NCBI RefSeq assembly: GCF_963666025.1
Contig: NZ_OY762552.1
Coordinates: 124,001 to 188,000 of the forward strand
Direction of reading: 5' to 3'
DNA: 64,000 nt
Source of the DNA: an uncultured Methanobacterium sp.
GTDB lineage: Archaea; Methanobacteriota; Methanobacteria; Methanobacteriales; Methanobacteriaceae
Shown in pieces: positions 1 to 9,014 of this stretch. Each line of letters starts with the position of its first letter. The stretch's first letter is position 1. The position numbers and the translations under genes are program-made. Below the pieces are notes generated by a model, which saw only the letters and a program-made list of their open reading frames with translations, was not told the DNA's origin and searched no databases.

Positions 1-215
1 TCTGATAGGAAATAATTTATTTTATTTGAATCCACGGAATCAGGTTCCAGTTCACTATTTCCGATTGAAGCTGGTGCAACTGTGCCTGCTTCCACATCAT
101 TAATCCGCTCATCGAGAGCTATTAACGCTGCTTTAGTAGCTGTGTAAATTACATGTATTGGGCCCAGGCCTTTACTGAATATTACCTGTTTCCATTCTGG
201 CCATTCGATCGCCAT
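1..215 (-). CDS. Partial virion-associated protein, cut by window edge
   Basis: The first 71 codons of a leftward gene run off the window. The ATG at 215 is preceded by GGAGG about 10 bases upstream, which fixes the start. The visible part has an acidic, Ser/Thr/Ala/Pro-rich stretch (DVEAGTVAPASIGNSELEPD) of the kind seen in head-fibre or tail-fibre proteins. It follows the capsid gene in the structural operon, where decoration, head fibre or connector genes usually sit. Function is inferred from position only. Confidence 0.65.
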   Translation of the reverse strand, partial: MAIEWPEWKQVIFSKGLGPIHVIYTATKAALIALDERINDVEAGTVAPASIGNSELEPDSVDSNKINYFLS

Positions 216-256
216 GATATAAACCTCCATAAAAAAATAGTTTAAAAACCAGCAAT

Positions 257-1303
257 TTATGAAGCTGGTTTAGCTTTGTTTAATAATGCCACAGCAGTTG
301 CATCCTCATCTTCATAAGTACAATCGACCCTGGTACTCAGTACGTTTTTCAATTGTCTCCAGTCGATGTCTTTCTCGTTTTCAACACGCACATCACGTTT
401 AGTTCCCCAGTACATGTTTTTAGGTTTGGTGAGCATTCCAGGCTTACCAATGAGGTCCGTGTAGGTATCATCTTCAAAAGATGCAATATCTATGACAGGA
501 ATGTCTTTCCAGGTCAGAACATTTTTACCGAGTAGTGCATTGTCTCCTGCAACAGTTGGCCTTGCAGCAAGTATTTCAGAGTACGCTTCTTCAACTTCAG
601 AATCCACATACAACCTGTATTGGCTTCTGTTGATTTTTCCAGCTATGTACTTTCTAGGAATGGCCTTATACAATGCTTTGAATAAAGGAATTGGCCACAT
701 ATCCTGTTCTGGATCAGGATCGAAATCTTTAGTATTTCCATTACCACTTAATCCATAAATTTTATTTCCAGCAGTTTTAATCCAGCCATCATTGATGGAT
801 AGAAGTTTTTGGGCTTTAGTGGACTGAGCACCCCAGGTGATTGATGTATCTGCAAACATGAAGTATCTTTCAAAGTCTTCTTTTGCAGCTGTACCGAAAA
901 GTTCCATTAATGTATTCTCAAATGCATCCTGTTCCAGGTTATCTTCAAGGGTATCATAGTCAATCCTGAGTTTGGCAATTAACTCCTTAGGAACTAAACT
1001 GTTTGTTTTAACTTCAATTCCAGCTTCGTCTGCTTCAGGAACTACTCTTTTAGCTCCGGATGCATCCTGACCTGGAGTTACTATTCCGTTGGCCATGTCC
1101 ACTCGGCTGATTGCCAGTGAGTCCCCATTAATCTTTTTATAGGTTGCCTCCCCCAGTACGGGGCTTTGTTCTCTTATAACTCCGATAAATTTTCCCAGTT
1201 TTTCAACGGGTAATAATCCATCTCCGAGTGAGGCCACATCGACAATCTTGAAACTGCCGTTGTTCATCATTAAATCGTATAATTTGTTTGATGCCATTAC
1301 CAT
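257..1303 (-). CDS. Major capsid protein (HK97-fold type, likely)
   Basis: A 348-residue protein with no signal peptide or membrane segment. It follows the protease/scaffold gene directly, the usual order in tailed-virus head operons. The N-terminal half has the segment VIREQSPVLGEATYKKI and the C-terminal half has PRKYIAGKINRSQYRLYVDS and NVLTWKDIPVIDIASF, a layout typical of phage major capsid proteins (N-arm/E-loop followed by the P domain and a late 'PV..V' strand). The start chosen is ATG 1303, six bases after AGGTG; an in-frame GTG at 1312 lies inside that ribosome binding site. It should assemble the icosahedral head. I recognise the class but cannot name the closest family. Confidence 0.75.
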   Translation of the reverse strand: MVMASNKLYDLMMNNGSFKIVDVASLGDGLLPVEKLGKFIGVIREQSPVLGEATYKKINGDSLAISRVDMANGIVTPGQDASGAKRVVPEADEAGIEVKTNSLVPKELIAKLRIDYDTLEDNLEQDAFENTLMELFGTAAKEDFERYFMFADTSITWGAQSTKAQKLLSINDGWIKTAGNKIYGLSGNGNTKDFDPDPEQDMWPIPLFKALYKAIPRKYIAGKINRSQYRLYVDSEVEEAYSEILAARPTVAGDNALLGKNVLTWKDIPVIDIASFEDDTYTDLIGKPGMLTKPKNMYWGTKRDVRVENEKDIDWRQLKNVLSTRVDCTYEDEDATAVALLNKAKPAS

Positions 1304-1315
1304 CTTAATCACCTC

Positions 1316-2785
1316 TTATTTTTCATCTTTAGGTCTACCAGACCGTTTTATACCAGCCTGTGCATAGAAATCATCATCTGACTTTTTAGCAGGGTCAACA
1401 GGGTCATCTTCCTGCCCTTCTATTTTCTGCGATTCAGGGGGAATTCCAAGCTTCTCAGTGATCTTCTTTTGGCTTTCCAGAATGCCCTTGATAACTGGAT
1501 TGTCTTCCAGTTTCTCGGCTGGTTTCTCACCTTCATGTAGGATCTGGTCCCCACATTCTGGGCAGAATTTAGCAGCTCCTTTTATTTCGTGTTCGCATTT
1601 AGTGCATTTGATTGCAGTTTTTCCAGGGTTGCCTGGAGGGTTTGCTTTCTTAACTTCAGGGAGTTTCTTTTCCATTGCCTCAATTTTTTCAGAAATCGGT
1701 TTAACCTTCTCATCAAATTTCTTATCTACAGTATCGCCTACTAATGTGGCTAATTCTTTTTCATCCATATCATCTACCTCCTTATCTGCTGATGGCCTTT
1801 CGCCTTCAGCTTTTTTTAGTAATTTTTTAACATTATCTAGTGCATTCTGGGCTGTGTCATGTGCTTTTTGTAGTGTTGATAGTGTGGAATTGCTTATACT
1901 ACGCCCCGCCTTTTGAGATGTTTGACAGGCTTTAACTGATGTAAAAATAGCATTCGGAACACAAGGATTGTCAACAATACTAATAGTCACTGGAGTGGGT
2001 TCTTCCAGGTCCTTGATTAAAACTCTTTTATTGGCACTCGCCAAAACTGTCTGACCAAAATTAGATTCATTTTTACTGGCTGTCAGTGTCTTTTTTAATT
2101 CGTCTGCGTCCTTCTTGGATAGATACGTGCCACTGTATCCCTTGTAAGTTCCATCTTCAACTTTCTTCCAGGTTTCATCATCGGTGATCTTGGTGGTAGC
2201 CATCCAAGTACCTCTTGGGAGGGTTACCTGTTGCCCGATTATGTTAGTGTATGTTTCATCGTTCTCGATTGTCCAGTGTTTGGTTACATCTCCAACTCGC
2301 TTTCCAGTTGCCCCATATAAATGCATTTCATCTGCAATTTTGAAATTATCAAAAGCATTACAGAACCCTGCAACTTCTTCAACTGAGCGTATTTTCTCGC
2401 CCCGTTTATAGTCACAGTCTGGACATCCTGGTAGTTCTACGGGTCCAGTAACTTCTCTTTTGGCATCGTTTTTCTGTACGAACAATCCCATCTTTGTAGA
2501 TTCAAAAGTTTTGACTTCCTTGGCAGGTGTTGCCTCGCCCAAAGTCACATTACCATCAGTATCTATTGAGAATGGTATTTTGAATACTTCAGTTGATCCA
2601 GTGTAGGTTACCGGGTCTTCTGTGTATATCTCCGCAAAGACATGATCGGGATAAGTGGCTGGGATACTGGCGTACTGGTTTTTACTGAGTCCTTTCTTGA
2701 TTGCATCTAGAACTAGTGATGTGATGTATTCGAAGCTTCCATCTGCTCTAGCATATTTTCTGCTTTTTTGGTTTGTCAAAATCAA
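1316..2785 (-). CDS. XkdF-like prohead protease with scaffold region and zinc ribbon
   Basis: A 489-residue protein. Residues about 170-230 (KHWTIENDETYTN, LPRGTWMATTKITDDETWKK, YKGYSGTYL) match the pattern of XkdF-type putative phage serine proteases. Next comes the segment VTISIVDNPCVPNAIF, then a long charged coiled-coil-like region (about 315-390) expected of a scaffold, and then a zinc ribbon (CTKCEHEIK, FCPECG). The gene lies between head morphogenesis and capsid, where protease/scaffold genes are found. It would process and shape the prohead. The start is a TTG at 2785 or 2779 after GGAGGTG. The zinc ribbon inside a scaffold region is unusual. Protease activity is inferred from the family. 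Confidence 0.68.
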   Translation of the reverse strand: MILTNQKSRKYARADGSFEYITSLVLDAIKKGLSKNQYASIPATYPDHVFAEIYTEDPVTYTGSTEVFKIPFSIDTDGNVTLGEATPAKEVKTFESTKMGLFVQKNDAKREVTGPVELPGCPDCDYKRGEKIRSVEEVAGFCNAFDNFKIADEMHLYGATGKRVGDVTKHWTIENDETYTNIIGQQVTLPRGTWMATTKITDDETWKKVEDGTYKGYSGTYLSKKDADELKKTLTASKNESNFGQTVLASANKRVLIKDLEEPTPVTISIVDNPCVPNAIFTSVKACQTSQKAGRSISNSTLSTLQKAHDTAQNALDNVKKLLKKAEGERPSADKEVDDMDEKELATLVGDTVDKKFDEKVKPISEKIEAMEKKLPEVKKANPPGNPGKTAIKCTKCEHEIKGAAKFCPECGDQILHEGEKPAEKLEDNPVIKGILESQKKITEKLGIPPESQKIEGQEDDPVDPAKKSDDDFYAQAGIKRSGRPKDEK

Positions 2786-2827
2786 TTCACCTCCATTATA
2801 AGTTAATTAAAAATTGTAGTTCATGGA

Positions 2828-2901
2828 AGCCTGTGGAGGGAATTGAACCCCCGACCAGCTGGATACAAATCAGCCGCTCTTCCAAACTGAGCCACACAGG
2901 C
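2828..2901 (-). tRNA. tRNA-Thr (anticodon UGU)
   Basis: Read leftward from 2901 the sequence folds into a cloverleaf. The acceptor GCCTGTG pairs with CACAGGC, the D-arm is GCTC/GAGC, the anticodon arm GCTGA-TTTGTAT-CCAGC has loop anticodon TGT, and the T-arm GGGGG-TTCAATT-CCCTC has one G-U pair. The discriminator base is T and no CCA is encoded directly. The pair next to the anticodon loop is A-C, a mismatch. The gene sits inside the virus head operon between the head morphogenesis and protease genes. It would read ACA codons in viral late mRNAs. Confidence 0.85.
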
Positions 2902-2917
2902 CAAAAAAAATAGAAAA

Positions 2918-3808
2918 TTAAATAGCAAATACAAGAGCTTTATTTATTGGTTGCATCTCACCTGTCACCATATTTAAGAACTCATCAGGATCACTGGCTT
3001 TCTCTGCTGGATCTTCAGCAGCAATATTAGAACAATAACATGTGACATGTATAGGGGACCATCCCTTAGGATCTTCAATGTTCCATGGGTTTTTAGCTGC
3101 ACGGGCCTTACAAAGTTTACAGAGTCTTTCCCATGGAGTGTTAATTAAATCTTGTTTCGTCACCCCATACTCTTTAAATGACATATAAATACCCTGGTGC
3201 CTGGCCCTGGTGGATTCTGTATGAGCCTGGAGTTTAGCTCTTTCCTTAATAGTCCAGACACGATTCCCTCTCTGTAATGGTACAAGGTCTGGGACTTTTT
3301 CTATTCTCTTGGCGATCTCCTTAAGACCACGGTCCCTGGCCACACCCTGCCATACTTCCTGCCTTACTCCTGCGGCCAGGTCATCGGTAAGCTTTCGAAT
3401 TAACTCAAAATTATAATTAGTCAAATGGAACATTGCATTGGTATCAGCTGCACCGGTGAAGGCCTTCACACCCATATCACTAAATCCTGCCGTTTTACCG
3501 GCAGAGTAAAACTTTTCAGTATAAGTTCTGATATCTGGAACTGATTCCTGGATGATGCTATCAATGTCAGGATAGATTTGTCTGAGATATTCAAAATTAA
3601 GATCTGTATTTTTACTGGCTGCGAGGACATGTTCCTGGGTGATTGTTACCTGTTCATCAAGTAAACTGTCAATTAGTTTCCAGAACTCCTCTGCCCCTGC
3701 TATTTGAAAATCAGTACTTACTTCTTTAATAGCTACATTGTTGAATGCCAGGTTTCTTAACTTTGAAGCAGATGTTCTGAGGAGATCAACAGCAGCTTTA
3801 TTATCCAC
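2918..3808 (-). CDS. Head morphogenesis protein (SPP1 gp7 / Mu gpF type)
   Basis: A 296-residue protein directly after the portal gene, overlapping its end by 8 bases. The C-terminal part carries AKLQAHTESTRARHQGIY, then WERLCKLCKARA and GWSPIHVTCYCSN, the arrangement of the minor head protein domain (HTE...R..N, then a CxxC and a HxxCxC cluster) of the SPP1 gp7/Mu gpF family. These proteins are present in few copies in the prohead near the portal and affect DNA exit. The GTG start at 3808 follows GGAGG at good spacing. Confidence 0.8.
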   Translation of the reverse strand: MDNKAAVDLLRTSASKLRNLAFNNVAIKEVSTDFQIAGAEEFWKLIDSLLDEQVTITQEHVLAASKNTDLNFEYLRQIYPDIDSIIQESVPDIRTYTEKFYSAGKTAGFSDMGVKAFTGAADTNAMFHLTNYNFELIRKLTDDLAAGVRQEVWQGVARDRGLKEIAKRIEKVPDLVPLQRGNRVWTIKERAKLQAHTESTRARHQGIYMSFKEYGVTKQDLINTPWERLCKLCKARAAKNPWNIEDPKGWSPIHVTCYCSNIAAEDPAEKASDPDEFLNMVTGEMQPINKALVFAI

Positions 3809-5408
3809 TTATAAACCTCCGAATAAGATTTGATGGTTCAGGGTCGAGTTTATCTGCCACATCGTCCAGGATTTTAGCAACTTCTTCAGGTAAATTAGAT
3901 GGTTCTTCTGTCTTTGTTAATGATAATTCTGTGTCTAAAGGTTGGCCGTCAAGATAATAAGCAGTGAGGTAAGGGTTTTTTTCTATATTTTCTGGGATTT
4001 CAAAACCACGTTTAGAAGCCCATTTTTTAATTAAATCTACTGGTCTAGCAGATGCTTTATCAAGCATCTTAGAATCAATATCAAATTCCACTTGCTGATC
4101 ATCAGTATCTATTACCTTCAGTTTAATCTGACAATCAGTGTAACCAAAACCAGTATTTCCATCCCATATTAAAATACTATTAATCAGACTAGTTATTTTC
4201 CTCTGTTCTGGGATGATTATCCGATTTTTATAATTTCTATCTGATTGCTTGGCCGTGTCGCCACCTAAAGCTCCTGAAACCCTCACACCCACTTGGTGAG
4301 GATCCATCCCATGAGCTGCTATTACTTCATCACGGTTATCCTGCCGGTATAATCTGAAGTGCCCTTCTTTGGTGTCAACTGATAATTTTTCGAATCGAAT
4401 TTCAACCTTGACATCAGCAGCTCCGGTTGGAATCATGAACACCATATTGCTGTGGGGGTTGTTGATGACTTCTTTGAATTTTTCTTCAATAATAAGTTGC
4501 AGCTTAGTTTTGCCAGGGATGGGTTTATCATTCGCATCTTTAGCAGGTTCGTCTTCAAAGTATCCTGATATAAAAATAGCGTAGGCTGGTACTCCAAAGT
4601 TTTTGAAGAAAACAATATTATAACTCACAGCTGCCTTATCACCTATCATTGTGGGAATGACTGGAATGTAATCTGGCAATCCATAATAAGTTGATTGTGA
4701 GGTGTAATTAACAGCGAATAATAAATCATTTGCTGCCTGTTCTGGGAGTAAACTTCCTAATGGATATTCATCCCCTGTAGTAACATCTACATCTTTATCA
4801 TATCCTGGACGTTTAAACCATTTTTTAGTGATTCCATTCCAGGTCATCATGAATTTGTTTTTACTACTATGGATCCTAACTGTGGGTGATGGTATCTGTT
4901 CTAATCGTTTCGGCTTACCTGAAGATACTCCACCTTCCCTAATAACCTCCATACATAGATAACCTGTTTGGATACGATCATTAACTGCATTTGTAATTAT
5001 TTCTTCAATGAATGGTTTGCAGTTCTGGATGAATGTTTCAACATCCTCAATGTGAGATTTATTAACATCTTTCATCACTGGTTCAACATAACAGCCGATC
5101 CCTCCTATGTCGGTTGATTGGGCCTTTATACTCCTTGCATGATAAGTGTTAACTCTGTAAAGGCTTGATAATAATTTGGGATTCATTAAGGGTTGTTTTA
5201 GTCCGTAAGCACCATAATATGACTCACCTTCTGGGGCCTGTTTACTGTCCTCAACACCCTTGTTTGCACCTTTACGAGTTACTTTATTAAGAAAATAGTC
5301 TTCTGTGTCTTCATAGTTCTGTTCATCAGTTTTAACAGCATACTTGTCTAATGTTGACTTAAGTACAGCTTCACCATTAGCATTCACAATTGCAATTGGC
5401 TCATCCAT
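3801..5408 (-). CDS. Portal protein
   Basis: A 535-residue protein placed between the large terminase and the head morphogenesis protein, the classic portal position. Length, an N-terminal region with LYRVNTYHARSIKAQSTDIGG (typical start of the portal core), an internal NYTSQSTYYGLPDYIPVIP segment, and FFKNFGVPAYAIFISGYF agree with phage portal proteins of the SPP1/HK97 class. Twelve copies would form the DNA entry ring of the head and dock the terminase. The ATG at 5408 follows a GGGG-containing leader 24 bases from the terminase stop. Confidence 0.82.
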   Translation of the reverse strand: MDEPIAIVNANGEAVLKSTLDKYAVKTDEQNYEDTEDYFLNKVTRKGANKGVEDSKQAPEGESYYGAYGLKQPLMNPKLLSSLYRVNTYHARSIKAQSTDIGGIGCYVEPVMKDVNKSHIEDVETFIQNCKPFIEEIITNAVNDRIQTGYLCMEVIREGGVSSGKPKRLEQIPSPTVRIHSSKNKFMMTWNGITKKWFKRPGYDKDVDVTTGDEYPLGSLLPEQAANDLLFAVNYTSQSTYYGLPDYIPVIPTMIGDKAAVSYNIVFFKNFGVPAYAIFISGYFEDEPAKDANDKPIPGKTKLQLIIEEKFKEVINNPHSNMVFMIPTGAADVKVEIRFEKLSVDTKEGHFRLYRQDNRDEVIAAHGMDPHQVGVRVSGALGGDTAKQSDRNYKNRIIIPEQRKITSLINSILIWDGNTGFGYTDCQIKLKVIDTDDQQVEFDIDSKMLDKASARPVDLIKKWASKRGFEIPENIEKNPYLTAYYLDGQPLDTELSLTKTEEPSNLPEEVAKILDDVADKLDPEPSNLIRRFISG

Positions 5409-5432
5409 TTAATCATAACCCCATAATTTTTT

Positions 5433-6941
5433 CTAGACGTAAACTTTGGCTTTCTCTGGTTTTACTTTGAATAATCTAGCGAAAACTACACTGTTGGCAT
5501 CTACTTGGTCTTTGAATCTTCCGTTTGGGAAATCTGTGTGTTCTTTGATGAAATCATAGTTCCAATCTCCCTCTACAAGATAGATTTTGAATAGTGCTGC
5601 ATGGTCTGCAACGTTTTCAGCTCTGTCTTCTTTACTTCCAAAATAAGATTCTACAAATGGTTTGAAACTGCAACCAGATCCTTTAAATGCTTCTTCATAT
5701 CTTTCCATTTGATCTATTGCAGCCTGGCCAGGGTCGTGAACTACTACTGTGGCAACATTACCTTTTCGATTGTCTTTCAATGCTCTGGCCTTGATGAATG
5801 TTCTAGCAGCTCCAGGTTTTTCTCTCAATGTTTTACAATCATGGATAACATAATCATCAGAATCAGTTCTACTTCCCAGAACACCAGCAGTCCGTGCAGG
5901 GCCTTGGTTTTCACTTTGACCTTTTTTCTTTTTAGTACCGGCCAGGTCCCATCCTCTTTCAGTTTTGATTATATGTTGTAACAATGGATGGGTCTTGGGA
6001 ATAATTTTAAACCAATCTGCATCAAACACCTCTCCGATGTCAGGTATGGGTGATCCCTGGTACTGGGCATCGAACCGACCACGCATTCTTCTCTTTTTTG
6101 CGAGTAAATCTTCTATTGGGTGTAGGTCTGGGCAGAGTGCTTCACCAGGTTTACGGCCAAGTATGTCATTCTCTTCAGCAATGCCCGGTAAACGTAAGAT
6201 CACCCAGGTATCTTTATCAACACAGCCTCCGTTCTGTAAAAATTCTAATAGTTCTTGGTCAAGGTAAACATGAGGTTCATTAATATTCCCATCCTTATCA
6301 TGCAGGATCCTACCAGATAGATCCCGGAGATCCCACCGGGTCTGAGTGATATTAATTAAACCTTTCTTTGACAATCTGGTATCGATAACATCAGTGTACC
6401 ATTCGTAAACATTCAATTGGATAAGTGGGCTTTTTGCTTCTTTTCGGTTTTTGTGCGGATCGTCAATATTTATGAAATCCCCACGCTCACCAGTTACAGC
6501 TGCATCTGCACCAGCACTGTGAGAACCACCATTATGATCTAAAATATCCCAGTGTTTCTTTGTTCTACTATCTGGCTGTAATTGTAATCCCCAGACTTTA
6601 AAGGCCCATTCTTCAAATACATCCCGGGCCTGTTTATTCCACCTGGCTGCATAATCTGCTTCATAACTACATTCAATAAAACGATCATCAGGGTTTTCTC
6701 CCAAATACCAGACAGGAGTATATTTAGAAATATGTAAACTTTTACCATGCTGTGGTGGCATCCAGGTCATAGACCTATAAATCTGACGATTATTCATGAA
6801 TAAAATCATGTCATCTAACCAACGCAGATGATCATATAAAATCCATGGGTCATTTTCACCACTGGCGACCATGGCCAGACTAGCAGGACTCCACTTTGCC
6901 TGATGGATAGGATCATATAGTAAGTCTTCCACCACACCCAC
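5433..6941 (-). CDS. terL: Terminase large subunit
   Basis: A 502-residue packaging motor. The N-terminal ATPase has Walker A PPQHGKS (residues 62-68) and Walker B FINIDDP (acidic pair about 160-161), and the C-terminal nuclease domain starts near GWDLAGTKKKKGQ (first catalytic Asp) with a later DHAALFKIYLVEG region. It cuts concatemeric viral DNA and pumps it into the prohead. The GTG start at 6941 is two bases from the small terminase stop, so the two are translated together. ATPase and nuclease features are both intact, so packaging could still work. Confidence 0.92.
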   Translation of the reverse strand: MGVVEDLLYDPIHQAKWSPASLAMVASGENDPWILYDHLRWLDDMILFMNNRQIYRSMTWMPPQHGKSLHISKYTPVWYLGENPDDRFIECSYEADYAARWNKQARDVFEEWAFKVWGLQLQPDSRTKKHWDILDHNGGSHSAGADAAVTGERGDFINIDDPHKNRKEAKSPLIQLNVYEWYTDVIDTRLSKKGLINITQTRWDLRDLSGRILHDKDGNINEPHVYLDQELLEFLQNGGCVDKDTWVILRLPGIAEENDILGRKPGEALCPDLHPIEDLLAKKRRMRGRFDAQYQGSPIPDIGEVFDADWFKIIPKTHPLLQHIIKTERGWDLAGTKKKKGQSENQGPARTAGVLGSRTDSDDYVIHDCKTLREKPGAARTFIKARALKDNRKGNVATVVVHDPGQAAIDQMERYEEAFKGSGCSFKPFVESYFGSKEDRAENVADHAALFKIYLVEGDWNYDFIKEHTDFPNGRFKDQVDANSVVFARLFKVKPEKAKVYV

Positions 6942-6943
6942 CT

Positions 6944-7441
6944 TTACTCAGGATCTTCCGTGTTGCGAATCTCATTAATCAAATCCCTAGCTTTAGCACG
7001 TAAAACTGGGTCATCTGGGACTTTGACATCAATACCAACCGAACCTTTATGTGTAGTCTCAGTCTTATCAGTGGCCTCATCCTGTAATAGCAGGGCTAAT
7101 TTCACAATCTTATCAACATCAGAAACAGACTTAATTTCAACCGGGACCTCACCCGCATCCACCTTTAACTTCCAATCGTCGAATAGTTTGTGAGCATAAG
7201 ATAAGTACTTCGCTTTATTCTCAATTAGCGTGGAAACTGTCTTTTTTTCCACTCCCTTAGCAACTTCGATGTTGAGGATGTGAACTCTTTCTTTCCATTC
7301 TAAATCTTTGTACCAATTCCAGAATGATCTTTCAGATATCTGAAATTTATCTGCAACTCTTCTGCAATTTTCTGCAGATGCAGCACCCCCAAGGCTGTAA
7401 AAATATTCAAATGCATCAATGTGTTTCTGTTTCTCCCTCAT
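6944..7441 (-). CDS. terS: Terminase small subunit
   Basis: A 165-residue protein directly upstream of the large terminase. The N-terminal 60 residues contain a helix-turn-helix (ENCRRVADKFQISERSFWNWYKDLEWKERV) as used by small terminases to recognise the packaging site; the rest is helical and charged, suited to ring formation. No TATA box is obvious within 60 bases, and the 7442-7540 leader contains GGATCCTAGGAGG. Identity is supported by the HTH plus the terL neighbour. Confidence 0.78.
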   Translation of the reverse strand: MREKQKHIDAFEYFYSLGGAASAENCRRVADKFQISERSFWNWYKDLEWKERVHILNIEVAKGVEKKTVSTLIENKAKYLSYAHKLFDDWKLKVDAGEVPVEIKSVSDVDKIVKLALLLQDEATDKTETTHKGSVGIDVKVPDDPVLRAKARDLINEIRNTEDPE

Positions 7442-7559
7442 GGTCTTCCCTTCTTTTCTGCTGATTAGTTTTCTCGTGCTCTTCGACGCTGCTTAAGACC
7501 CAGATCATAGATCATATGGATCCTAGGAGGGATTCTCTATAGTTTTAAAATACTTGCAG

Positions 7560-7862
7560 ATGAAGGAATACAATGAGCCTGATGGTTATGTGCGTGAAAC
7601 AGTACTAGTCTTCACAGATCCAGACCTGGAAGAAGAAAATTACCAAAAAGTAAATGAGTTGATGAAGGATTACACAGGAAATAATGGTGAAGTGATCGAT
7701 ATCAAAATAATGAAAAATGAAGAAGGACCTGGAGCAATCATCAGATTAGTGATAATTTGTTTTAAAAGTTTGATCCGATTGCTAGAATTGACAGATGAAG
7801 ATTATTTCCGATACATTGAGAAAATTAATAATGATTTTGATATGTATTATAACAAGTTCTGA
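7560..7862 (+). CDS. Small acidic protein of unknown function
   Basis: A 100-residue plus-strand gene among minus-strand genes. It is acidic in its first half (DPDLEEENYQKVNELMKD), then has a short hydrophobic stretch (GAIIRLVIICFKSLIRLLEL) and ends in DMYYNKF. It ends one base before the stop of the SIR2-like gene on the other strand, so the pair is convergent. TTG 7554 is in frame but ATG 7560 is more likely. I do not recognise the family. With the SIR2 gene it forms an insertion between the terminase and methyltransferase modules. Confidence 0.55.
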   Translation: MKEYNEPDGYVRETVLVFTDPDLEEENYQKVNELMKDYTGNNGEVIDIKIMKNEEGPGAIIRLVIICFKSLIRLLELTDEDYFRYIEKINNDFDMYYNKF

Positions 7863-7863
7863 A

Positions 7864-8805
7864 TTAAAGTGGAATTTTATTTCTCATGGTATCTAAAGAT
7901 TTGTGCTTAGACGATCCATAATTAAAGTCAAATTTAATTTTTTCTTGAGCTTTAACCTTATTAAAAAATGAAGTTATACTGCAAATTTCTCCCACTTTTA
8001 AATCAAACATAGTTGCACAAACCGTTTTATTATTTAAAAGACTTAGATCTAATAAATCAAGGTTTCTGCGGTTTCGATATAAGTCCATGCCCAAAAAATA
8101 AATTTTATTTGCATTATCAATTAGATTATTTACATCATATTTTACAATTGTATTTTTAGCTTCATGAATTAATTTTAAATTTTTGCTCATTTTAAATAGT
8201 TCATCAGTTGTAACAGATTTCCCATACTCCCGACCATTATTTTCTTCCCATAACAAAGGATCAAGTCTTCCATACATGTGGACTATTGGAATCTTTTTAA
8301 TAACAGATTCACAATCTTCAAATGTTTCTAGTTCAGGGTATGTTCCCAATAAAGGCAAAATTAAGTACTCTTCTAGAGATCTATCATAATTATAAGATAT
8401 AATACTTATTTTTTCAGGAAGTTCATCAATATCACTCTCATAAAGATTTTCAACTAAGTAACCATACCAATTATCATCATTATTTGGATTTCGCAAATTG
8501 CCATAACCTTCATACTGTGATATTATATCCACAATAGCTATTTTGCCAATTTTTGAGAAATTTGTATAATTTTTGTATTTTTCTAAAAAAGAATCAATTG
8601 ATGGTCGTTCGGAACTATCTAATTTAATAACAAAATCCTTAACGGACTCCTTAGGAATGTTTAAATCATAGACCCATCCAGTTTCTTTCTCCATCATTCC
8701 AGATAATAATCTAATAATTCTATTTTTTAGGTTTTTTCCAAGAGGATATCCATAAGGTGCACTTGCTCCTGCTCCCAAAATTAATGTGGTGGGTGATTCA
8801 ATCAT
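7864..8805 (-). CDS. SIR2-like protein, probable NAD-consuming defence protein
   Basis: A 313-residue protein with the Rossmann start LILGAGASAPYGYPLG (GAGAS at 11-15), the catalytic Asn segment SYNYDRSLEEYL (139-149) and the catalytic His segment IVHMYGRLD (His 176). These are the hallmarks of the SIR2-like family. In phage-defence proteins such as ThsA and DSR, SIR2 domains degrade NAD and stop growth. No zinc-ribbon cysteines of true deacetylases are seen. It lies in a typical cargo position between structural genes and the methyltransferase, and looks AT-richer than its neighbours. It may protect the lysogen against other viruses (inference). Confidence 0.78.
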   Translation of the reverse strand: MIESPTTLILGAGASAPYGYPLGKNLKNRIIRLLSGMMEKETGWVYDLNIPKESVKDFVIKLDSSERPSIDSFLEKYKNYTNFSKIGKIAIVDIISQYEGYGNLRNPNNDDNWYGYLVENLYESDIDELPEKISIISYNYDRSLEEYLILPLLGTYPELETFEDCESVIKKIPIVHMYGRLDPLLWEENNGREYGKSVTTDELFKMSKNLKLIHEAKNTIVKYDVNNLIDNANKIYFLGMDLYRNRRNLDLLDLSLLNNKTVCATMFDLKVGEICSITSFFNKVKAQEKIKFDFNYGSSKHKSLDTMRNKIPL

Positions 8806-8853
8806 GTTAGTTAGTAATAATGATTAGGTATAATAATTTTTCCAAAAAATTAG

Positions 8854-9009
8854 TTATTCTGTAGCTTTTTTAATTAACCAGTCCACACGACATTTTTGGC
8901 ATCGCCCAACTCCATCTGATATTTGGATCTGGCCTTCTGCCCCACAGACTTCACATTTACCTTCGGCATATTCACAAGGGTAAATATCCCAGTTTTTATT
9001 TTCTTCCAT
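8854..9009 (-). CDS. Small zinc-finger protein
   Basis: A 51-residue protein, too short for ordinary gene calling. It has two CxxC pairs (KCEVCGAEG and RCQKCRVDW), a compact zinc ribbon. It starts 5 bases after the methyltransferase stop, so it is probably translated from the same transcript. Role unknown; such ribbons in viruses often bind DNA or act as adaptors. Confidence 0.6.
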   Translation of the reverse strand: MEENKNWDIYPCEYAEGKCEVCGAEGQIQISDGVGRCQKCRVDWLIKKATE

Positions 9010-9014
9010 TCTTT

